Source of the DNA: Tulasnella sp. 424
Lineage: Eukaryota; Basidiomycota; Agaricomycetes; Cantharellales; Tulasnellaceae
Direction: 5' to 3'
NCBI GenBank assembly: GCA_019633425.1
Contig: WSUB01000139.1
Span: 1-64,000, forward strand
DNA: 64,000 nt
Shown here: one piece after another, positions 55,401 to 64,000 of the stretch
Numbering within the stretch: the first letter of the stretch is position 1
Layout of the letters: every line of letters starts with the position of its first letter
Translations under genes and position numbers: made by a program
The notes under the pieces: model-generated
What the model was told of the DNA's origin: nothing
The model's input: the letters and a program-made list of their open reading frames with translations, nothing else
Databases searched by the model: none

Positions 55401-56807
55401 TCAAGAGTAATTCCCGTTGATAGTGGCAGCGGTAAGGCTGTTGGAGATACCATAATATGCCTGAACTGGGATATAGTTCGCATCGAAGAGCGTTTCGGTC
55501 CAGGTAGGTCCTCCCCACACGCCAGTGCCCTCGATTGTGATACTGTCAACAATGCCTGAGGTTATGACGCCCACGCATCGTGGGCTATCCTGTAAGCGAT
55601 TAAAAAAGGGAGTGGGTTTCAGAAAAAAAGTAGTCGTGTATTGGAGAAGAAGTGTTTAGGTTCTCACCAAGCAGACAGAAAGCATGGCTTTATAGTCATT
55701 CGTCTGTTGACTAACAGTGACACCGCCATTCACGATTCGTACTCCCATCTCTGCAGAATTAGAGGGAGATCTTGGGTTAGGCATGTGACACAAATCGCCG
55801 AATTGTCTCAGGAAAAAGACGTACGGGTATACGCCCAATCCAAGCCCAACGACGCGAACCTGGCCACGTTTGTCGTCATGCTGCTCACAGAGGGGATCTG
55901 ACCAGCCTTGACGTGGACCTCCAAGCCGATTCCATCGAGGGGCACTCCGCTAGCTTTCAATTGTTGGGCGAGGGTGTATAATGCGTTGCTCTTCACATTG
56001 ACAGCCTCGGCGCCGAGCTCCTCGATGTAGAGTTTCGCGCCGGGATCAGCTGCACGAGCTGCCGACAGGGCTATCCTGACGTAATTGGGCCCAATGGTAT
56101 TGTAAAAAACGTTCTGACGCCAACCGCCTAACATATCGAATCCACATTAGACTGTATAAAAAGAGAGGGGATTGGGCGGAAGGAGTTGAGGAGCCTTACC
56201 ATCATCATTAAAGATCTCGCTGACAACATCCCAAGCGTAGATCTTGCCTTTGTAACGGCTAGCAACTGTCGTCACGTAGTTCTGGATGACTGTGGTCAAG
56301 GTCGCCGAACTAAAACTCCCGGATGTTAACCAGGTCGGTACTAGGATCTGGTCAGCCCCAATTCGTCATCTGGGAGATGTGGCAGCGACATACGTCCATC
56401 AATGGGTAAAAGACTATGGATCCACAGTCGAGCCTTGGTTTTTGCTAGCCAGTAGCTCACTACCGCGTCTGAGGTACCATAGTTGAAAGCGCCTTGAGAC
56501 GGTTCAAGAAATCCAAAAGCATCGATGGGCGTAATGATGCCAAATTCACCGAAACTAACGGGGAATGAGGATATTAGAAGAGACCCATGGATCGAAGATG
56601 GCAGTCCACCGTCGCTTACTTCAAAGACAAAGCATTATACTGGCTGATGGTCACAGGATATTTGGCGCATGTGCCCCAGAAGCGTTTATGTGTGTAAGCA
56701 AGGGTGTTCAAGCCACAGAGGTTGGGGCTGGTGCAAGCGGCATCGGCAGTGGTTGCTAGGAAAGCGGTCCCCACGGACAACCAGAGAGTAGAGAGACGCG
56801 GTAGCAT
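55401..56807 (-). CDS. GH10-like secreted protein, gene beta'
   Basis: Intact GH10-fold protein of 354 residues. Six exons: 56807-56620, 56554-56394, 56340-56200, 56127-55825, 55750-55668 and 55589-55401. Signal peptide MLPRLSTLWLSVGTAFLATTADA. Then come KRFWGTC, EFGIITPIDAFGF, EPSQGAFNY, LPTWLTS, YKGKIYAWDVVSEIF (acid/base Glu158), VFYNTIGPNYV, AKLYIEELGAE, DGIGLEVH, and a C-terminal CVGVITSG and LFDANYIP. The spliced nucleophile position is Gln265 (YTQMGVR). As in alpha, the ENAMKW and HTLVWHSQ motifs of active GH10 are replaced (IDAFGF and HSLLPID). A secreted, cell-wall-facing protein is likely. Hydrolysis of xylan is doubtful. Confidence 0.8.
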
Positions 56808-57896
56808 AAGGGTCCAAGTTTTCGAGCCCTGAACTTGACCTGTGATATGTCTCGGTACTTATTTATACGCCTCTCCGAGACTCATGGGATCGGACTATTG
56901 TGCGACATGGGGAACGGTTGATAGTTCAGAGAAAGGTTCGCAAGGTACACCTAGCGAGTTGTTATTACCCCTGAGGGACTAAGAATCTTAGTGGGAGAGA
57001 CATTAGAAAGGTCGTGCAAAAGGCGCTTAGAGCAATGCGACCGATGGTTGGCCAAGAGGCGTAGGTTCGCATGACAAGCTCGTCGATGATGTCCCGATGT
57101 TGACGCGACCGCAGATGCCAAGCCCAACATTCAGCTGAGAGAACCGCAGGCGTTGAATGATCGTATCTCCCCGAGAGAGATGCTCATACGGCCTCCGAAG
57201 CCCATGAGTCAGCCCGCTTTGCGACTTCGAGAATAGCAATGGTGCACCGGCGGACATAGCTGAGCCGAACCTGGTTCGTCAAGGCACGACCTTCCAGAAG
57301 CAGGTCGGTCCAAACGCATGCCATTGCCGTATTTCCAGGAACATCTGGCCACGCTTACATGTGGATTGGATTTCTATTTCTGTAATTTTCTGACCTCTTT
57401 ATGGAGATTGTAGCGAGAGTCACTGCCTTGTTGGGGGGGTGACCTTCAGGGGAAGTGATCTGCGTGATATTGTTCCCATGATAACGTTGTGTTGTCGATC
57501 CATTTGTGTATGTGCGGGGACATTCGGCACGAGTTGAGCTGGTGTTCGGCAGCAGGGTGGTACCTGTGAGCGACAAAGTCGGTCCACTGCAAGACGGCTT
57601 GAAAGTTCTTGTTGCGAGGCTTTTTGCAACGACAATGAAAAGCACTGTGACGATGTCTTGGCGGAACATCCGAAGCTGAGGAAGGTTCGTGAACGGTTGC
57701 CGAGATGTGTGGGCGGTAACCAGGAGAGAGGCTAGACCTGGGTTTGTCCCTGTTTTGGGAGAGTCCGATGGGCGCAGCGAGATTGTTGCTTGGACTGAGA
57801 CTTCTTCTCCCGTCCTCTTTTGCTATTCTCAAAATACCACCGCACTCTGGTCCTCAAGTGACCACCCATATACCCTCACTCTTCTTATAACGACTA
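56808..57896. other. Promoter flank of beta' and promoter of the PAK-like gene
   Basis: 56808-57360 is the duplicated flank shared with 48680-49660, including the single copy of gtcaaggcac that is the empty site of the insertion at 49136-49563. 57420-57896 is the upstream region of the PAK-like kinase, rich in short minus frames without support. No other gene is seen. Confidence 0.45.
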
Positions 57897-60800
57897 ATGG
57901 AAGGAATATCCAGAATATGGAATCCACAATCAAGGGACAAGAACCTCCCGTTCATCATCACTCCTTACCAGGATGGTTCAGGCGACCAAGACCAAGATCA
58001 AGACTTTGCACCCCCGCCCCCTCCTCCAAAGGACCCAGGATATCGCGGAAATAACTCGCCCTATGGATCAGCAGGTTTTGGTCAACCTTCTCAATCTTCG
58101 CTACTTCCACCAAAAGCGACCCCCAATACACCGAACACGCCAGCCGGATCCCGATGGCAAAACCTAGCCAACGTTTTGACAGCAACTCAGAAAATGGGCG
58201 GTGGTTTCATATCTCCATCTTCCTCCCAAGTCAGTTTGGCCGTTCCAGGAGCAGGAGACGGTCAAACAGCCGCACCCTCTGTCGCAGGGTCTGCATCCGC
58301 CGGCAGCAAGTTCAACTTCAAGCTGCCCAAATTAAAGCGCAAACCTTCTAGAACTCTAGCCGCAGAGATTAGCGCGATCAGCACGGAAGAGGAGGCGTCT
58401 ACGTCTACTTCCAGTCATCTTCAACAAGACGGGGATGAGTCCATTTCCTCGCCATGGGGTTTCAAAGTGAGGACCCTTTCCCGATGCACGCCTCTCTTCG
58501 AACTGTTGCTGACCACCGGCTCCTCTTCCTTTTGCGTAGCACCGGGTCCATGTTGACGGGTCTTTGACCGGACTGCCCACCGAGTGGGCGGAAACTCTGC
58601 AAAAGTCCGGATACTCCGTCGAGGAAATCCGAGCAATCTACGCTAAGCACAGGAAACCTCTGCCAACATCGCCCCGACCACCCGCTCCACCTTCCAAGGC
58701 CTCTTCCTCATCACAACCCCTCGGTGGACCGAATCCCGATGATCTTGGGCCGGTGAACCCTCGCCCGCGCAAAGACTCGATCAAACACCTCGAACGCTCC
58801 CTATCGAGGAAAGCCGGTCACAACATCAAAGTTATTATACCCGACCCTTCAATGGACGATGGAGATGTTACAATAGCGGTTGCGACTCCCGTCAGGAGGT
58901 CCCCGTCCACTCTCCGGCGACTCCAAGCTCCGGATTGGCCAGAACCGCCGGGTTTCGTCAACTCCGACCAAACTCCTTCGCAGCACTTAGCGCCTACTAA
59001 GATCCCCGCGCCCCCGGAAAAGTCCAACAACGGCCTTGGCGTAGACTCTCCTGAAAAGTCTACCGGCAAGCTTCGGCAAGCGATCCACAATACGTTGACC
59101 CATGCTCGATCCACGGCTTCGTTACGGAAGGTTTCAGCGGATGGTCCCTCGACTTCTTCGGCGGCCCCTCCTCCTCCCCCCCTTCCCTCGAGCTCCAGCA
59201 CGACGCCTTCCACTCCTCCGAGGACAATATCTGTTCGGAAACGTAAATCAGAAGGACCCAGGACGTTTTGGGAGGATGACGAGTCGGATGGCGATGAGAG
59301 CTCAGATATTGTGTCCCCTCTTCCGGTTGGAATGAGGTCACCGAGTACCAAGAGTCCCAGGATAACCAGCACTTTGCCCCCTCGCCTCGAGCTCAATTTG
59401 CCTTTCGACGACGCGAGTAGCGTGAGGAAGAACAGTGGAGAGTCCGCGGCCCCTTCCTTGCTCACTTTTTCGACGTCGTCATTAACGCCCAAGCCTACAA
59501 GCGCGACGAATGCATCATTTGTGTCATCGATCGACTTTGATGGCGGAGGGTTGGATCTTGGGCTGGGAGATTGGGGGTCGGAGCTTCTCGCTATAGTGTC
59601 TTCGGGTTCGGACAACCGAGACAAGGCTACCGCATCACGGTCAACAGACGCAGATAAGGGTCAAGTCTTGACGATCAAGCACTCGTCTCAAAGTTCCACC
59701 ATCGCTTCACCCACGTCGGTTTCGACGATGTTCTCCACTGGTCCAACGACGTCGTCGCAGTCATCTCACCTCGTCTCGGTTCAACGGAAGCCCACTTTGA
59801 CGTCGATCTCATCGTCGGATCTGGATCGTCCTATCTCCCTCTTCCCAGTTGTGCCCCTTACCCTTCCGGCTCACAAGACAAAGCCTCAACCTGCGATCCC
59901 GCCGTCTTCTGCGGAGACATCTCCGGCATCTCAAACCGCTCCGACAGCACCCACAACGACGACCGTCGAAGCTGCCCCACGGAGAAGTAGCAGTATACGC
60001 GCGAAGAGGGTGTCGAAGATCGTAGTCAATAATGGGAAAATCGAAAATGTCGTCCAGCCCAGCACTACTACGACCGTCAACGCTGCGGTTCTCCCAGATG
60101 TCCCCGAATCAGCGGTGTCAATTTCGCCCTCGACTAGTATGGAGAACATTAAAGGACGTCGTCCAGAAGCGCTCACTTCCAACGCACTCGGAAACGCTGC
60201 TTCCGGTGCTCGATCCCAGCTGCCTCCACCTTCTAGCTTCGCCCCACCAAAGCAATCCGCTCAATCCGCTCAATATGGTCGACAGCTCTCAATGTTTATT
60301 CGGGAAGAGGAGGACATGGGTCCCATTCGACAGCCTAGTTTGATTGAATCCGACGACGGACTCTTGCCTTATATGAAGGGAACCCCAGCCGCAACGCAGA
60401 CCAAGTTCAGTGACAAGGCTTTACCGAATCCTGCAATGTCCCAGTCGACGTCGACGTCAGCATCTGATTCAAGTTCGTATGGTACCATGGATAGTTCGAT
60501 TGGAGGAACGAGCGTTACTTCCGCTGGGTCAACAGTGGATTACCCAGGAAGTCGGAGCACCATCGGTAGTGTTATCGGCAAAGTCATGGCTGGTCCGCTC
60601 CCATTATCACCAAGCGCAAGTTCAACCGGATCTAGGCCGTATTCGTCCTTGACGGTGACCCAAGCGGGATACGATAGGGATACGGCGTCGCCATCGAGGC
60701 CTGTTTCCAACATTCCTTACGACGCCGTGTTGGACGACTACTTGAACGAGGATGACGACAACATGACCAGTGGGCATCATACGACATCTGGAGAAGAAGA

Positions 60801-62231
60801 GCAAGGTGGAGTGAAGAAGCAGCCAGAAGTTCCTCCAATACCCACCACCGCAAAATCGCCTCGCGGACAGCTAGCTCCACAGACCCCGTCAATTTCTGTC
60901 AATGGGAACAGGGTGGTTGAGGGAACGCCGGGAAGGGATTCCACCGATGATGAGGACAGCCTCCCACTCATATTGGCACCTCTGGCATCTCGAGTGCACC
61001 GCAGCGACGGTAGTATGTTCTCTCGCTTCCAGCAAGTAGCAGAGGGACAATACGGACTGGTTTACGCTGCCAAGTCCGCGGATGTACGACAAGGAGATCC
61101 CAAGGCTTCGGATTTGATTGCCCTCAAAGTCGTCCACGTCACTTCTTCGAACCAGCCCAAGTTCACTGCTCTTCAGAACGAGCTGAAGCTGTTGGAGGAG
61201 AACGTCCGCCATGAGAACGTCTTGGCCTATGATGGCGTTTATTTGGTGGACGCTCAATCTGGACAAGAGGTTAATCAGGGCACTGGTTTACCGATGTTGT
61301 GGTTGGAGATGGAGTTGATGGAACGAAGTTTGGCGGATATTCTGGCGTTTGTGCCCGAAGGCTTGGTTATTGAGGAATCCCATATCGCCAAGTTCGCCAA
61401 TGATGTAAGGAGACGCGCCCAATCTCGTTATCGTCGAATGCTAACCAGGGGGGCATTCCTTTTGCAGGTCCTTGAGGGGCTCGACTATTTACAAGGCCTC
61501 GATATCGCTCACCGCGATGTTCGATCAGACAACTTGCTTGTGTCGAGGACGGGCTTGCTGAAATTGGGTACGTGGATTCGCAGTTGCAGGGTGTCTTTGG
61601 TTGCTCATTGGAAAAATGGTTGATCCAGCTGACTTCTCGAGCGCCACCATGACCTCGAAGACAGCTTGCAAGAGGCGGTCGACTCAAGGACAACCGCCTT
61701 ATTGGATGGTGCGTGCTCCTCTGTTGGGTCGGTGAATGCCTTCTGACAGCTTGCTTACCTCCACACCCAGGCACCGGAGATGCGACGGTAAGCAAATGCT
61801 TTTAGCGACTTCATTATTTCTTGGCTGATTCATCTCCCCGTTCATAGCGGCCAGGCCTACGATCCACATGAAGCGGACATTTGGTCGGTTGGCGCAACAG
61901 TCTGGGAAGTCGCTCAAGGAGATCCTCCGTTCATCGAAGTCGAAGACCCACGCAAGTTCCTAGACCAGCTTCCAGAACTGGACGAACCGGAACGATTTTC
62001 GGAACACTTCCACGACTTCCTTCGACTGTGCGGTCAAGACCCAGGACAGCGTCCTCGAGCTGTTGAACTTTTGAGGGTGCGTTTTTCAACGTGACACATT
62101 TCGGGTATCGATACGATGACCTCAACGAAACATTTTAGACACCTTTCGTAAAGTCAGCATCATCCCCAGCCGAGATCGTCCGCCTACTAGCTCAAGTCCG
62201 AAGGATGGAGGATGAGATGAAGCAACAATGA
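57897..62231 (+). CDS. PAK-like kinase with CRIB domain, atypical active site
   Basis: STE20/PAK-type protein, 1317 residues. Exons: 57897-58466, 58540-61404, 61468-61567, 61629-61708, 61771-61787, 61848-62076 and 62139-62231. The Cdc42/Rac-binding CRIB motif spans the first splice: ISSPWGFK (183-190) then HRVHVDGSLTGLPTEW. A long Ser/Pro/Thr-rich linker follows, and the kinase domain starts near 1017 (AEGQYGLVYAA). It has the beta-3 Lys (IALKVV), then HRDVRSDNLLV near 1160, where Arg replaces the usual Lys, and ADFSS where DFG is expected. PYWMAPEM and DIWSVGATVWE follow. It probably binds small GTPases, and activity may be low or unusual. Confidence 0.85.
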
Positions 62232-62310
62232 ACTGTAGACGTCGGGCAACGACACCATTGATGACCCATCATTCCAATATTTATTCCTTTATCGTATTTA
62301 AAATATTCAT

Positions 62311-64000
62311 TCATGGAATATCCTGAGTATCATAGCCGCCCATCTTGTCCATCATCTTCTTGAAAACCCTTGCTTCCTTTGCTACATTGTCGTTGTCCGA
62401 CTCGGCGAGATCTTCAATAAAGGAGAGGCTTTCCGTTGCGAACCCTACCAATAATACATTAGCTTAGCTCGTTACAAGTTCCTGTAAATGCCTTACCAAT
62501 TACTCGACTACCGTTTCGTTTCCATGTCGAGGTGAGGGACTGTAAGGCAAGCAACTGGGCACGGGCGTCCTCCGAACGCGTCTCCATGAGGATGTGGAAA
62601 TGGAATGCCTTCAACAGTTCTTCTCTGTTGATGGCATGCGCGAACGCGGCAATACAGGGCGGGAGCAGGGAGATCTCTTCACCAACTCGAAGCGCCGCGC
62701 AAGCTGAAATCTGCTTTGCAAGAGGTTCCGAGATGCGTTCCAGACGATCGTCTCTCCAGAACACTAACTTCACGTTAGCCTTCATTTAGAAAGTGCGGCG
62801 GATCGTCACTTACATCCTTCGTCTGCACTGAGGCTACTATGCAACATACGTATCAACGCAACCCACAAGGTGGGATTGTGGCATTGGCCGCTAACAAAGC
62901 GTTGCAGAGCTTCCGTTATGGACTCGAGTGTCATGGACATATACGGTACGATCAGGTTCTATTATTGAAGATCAGCATCTTGTATTCTACGATGCAATGG
63001 GCCCTCACCTTGAACATGTCCAGCAGAGCCTTCATCGTACGGGAAAAGGTGATCTGCCTAGATTCATTGTCGGCTAGAGCGACTGTCCGTCAGCTACGGA
63101 TTCTGATGATAAAGAAACACCATTACCTGAGGAAAAGGCCCAATCGAACAACCGGCGGAAGAAAGGTTTGAAGGTCGCTTCGTTGAGTTTGGTTACCAGT
63201 TCAAGGAATGCCTCGATAGCAGCCGTTTCCACCTAAACCGAATAAATTAAGTAAGACGGCTCTAGTCCCCATGACTCTTGAACCGGGCTATTACCTCCTC
63301 GGCATTCGTGCGTGTGATCCTGGCGCGAATGTCAAGTACTTCGAGGAAGAACTTGAATAGCTCTTTAAGTTGGTCTGCGATGTCGGTTCTGGAAGAGATC
63401 GATATGCCGGCCTTGCAGAAATGGAAGTACTGCACAATACTGTCCGCGTGCGCCTGGAAATCCAACTCAGAATTGTTCGCGGCCGCATTAGAACCTAACT
63501 CACGTCCATGTCGTGATATGTTGATGCCCAAAGATCGCGAAGGCCAGATAGAATGCTCCGAGCAGGCACCTTCGATGTAATGACGGAGAGTATCTCTGGT
63601 GCATCGGTGTCTCCTTTCGCCACGAGACTTAGACAGCATGTCACGATATCAGAAAGATCTTGACCAAGGAACGTCGGTACGTTCTCCACGATCCTCGTGA
63701 GGAGAAGTAATGCCAAGTGGTGGAATTCGACGTCTTCACGTCGTGGTCAATAGACATCCGGCAGCTAGAAGTTGGGATACCCACCTTGAGAAACGTCGTT
63801 GGAGCATTCAATCCCCACAGAAACCAAGGACGACACGTAGGGTAATAGACGCGGTCCCAGTTTTGAACTGTAGTTAATCCTGTTAGTCATTCGATCTCCA
63901 GTAGTCGGAAATCAATGAGGCGTACGCTAGACTCGTTAGAACGACTATGGCATCTTGACGTGCTTCGACCCGTCTTGCTTCCCGAAGCACTGCCTCTACA
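62311..64000 (-). CDS. UTP10: UTP10/HEATR1-like U3 snoRNP protein, 3' part
   Basis: C-terminal part of a large HEAT-repeat protein of the nucleolar U3 processome, which is needed for 18S rRNA maturation. The 5' end lies beyond the window. Exons read with confidence: 62444-62311 ([20 protein letters not shown], end DTQDIP), 62763-62497 ([35 protein letters not shown]) and 62958-62814 ([13 protein letters not shown]). Another ends at 63009 ([10 protein letters not shown]). Further upstream are [16 protein letters not shown] and [20 protein letters not shown], typical of the region before the BP28CT domain. The assignment rests on these patterns. Upstream exon limits are not resolved here. Confidence 0.75.

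Noticed and set aside
1..64000. tRNA or rRNA genes
   Set aside because: No convincing A-box/B-box pair or rRNA word was found by eye; a tRNA search program would be the decisive test.

Overview
This window looks like nuclear DNA of a filamentous basidiomycete, most likely an Agaricomycete. Nearly every gene is broken by 50-65 nt introns with fungal splice signals. The families present are a Helitron, fungal TKL-like kinases with an HGDLK catalytic loop, GH10 and GH128 secreted proteins, an Ato/YaaH transporter, AP-1 beta, PDAP1, a PAK-like kinase and UTP10. I cannot name the species.

Layout. 1-4 kb: a broken Helitron Rep gene and a companion gene. 4.8-21.5 kb: a repeat-driven region in which one segment has been copied several times. 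That segment holds a protein kinase-TPR fusion gene, an OPI3-like phospholipid methyltransferase and a shared spacer. Three kinase-TPR copies here are intact (6.3-8.8, 11.3-14.0 and 19.0-21.5 kb), one is a fragment (16 kb), and all methyltransferase copies are dead. A helicase-bearing element sits in the promoter flank of the second copy. 21.5-25 kb: mostly empty, with one unidentified two-exon gene. 25.5-32.2 kb: housekeeping block with an Ato transporter, AP-1 beta adaptin and a PPR-like mitochondrial protein. 32.5-36.9 kb: another kinase-TPR copy followed by a deletion-riddled copy of the PPR gene. 37.5-44 kb: a Ser-rich small protein, PDAP1, a Lys-rich nuclear protein and a GH128 glucanase. 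45.2-57.3 kb: tandem duplication of a two-gene GH10-like cluster. Two genes are intact and the others are broken. One broken gene is split in two by a 4.3 kb insertion that carries a fifth intact kinase-TPR gene in the opposite orientation. 57.9-64 kb: a CRIB-containing PAK-like kinase and the 3' part of UTP10.

Two observations stand out. First, five intact kinase-TPR paralogues share the same seven-exon structure. One gained exactly three 40-residue TPR units, and one moved into an unrelated gene. Second, the intact GH10-like proteins keep the fold signatures and the acid/base Glu, but splice to a Gln at the nucleophile position and lack other conserved active-site motifs. They may be a lineage of secreted non-catalytic or re-purposed GH10 proteins. 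Exon joins were worked out by hand from frame, splice signals and paralogue comparison. No alignment or database search was run.
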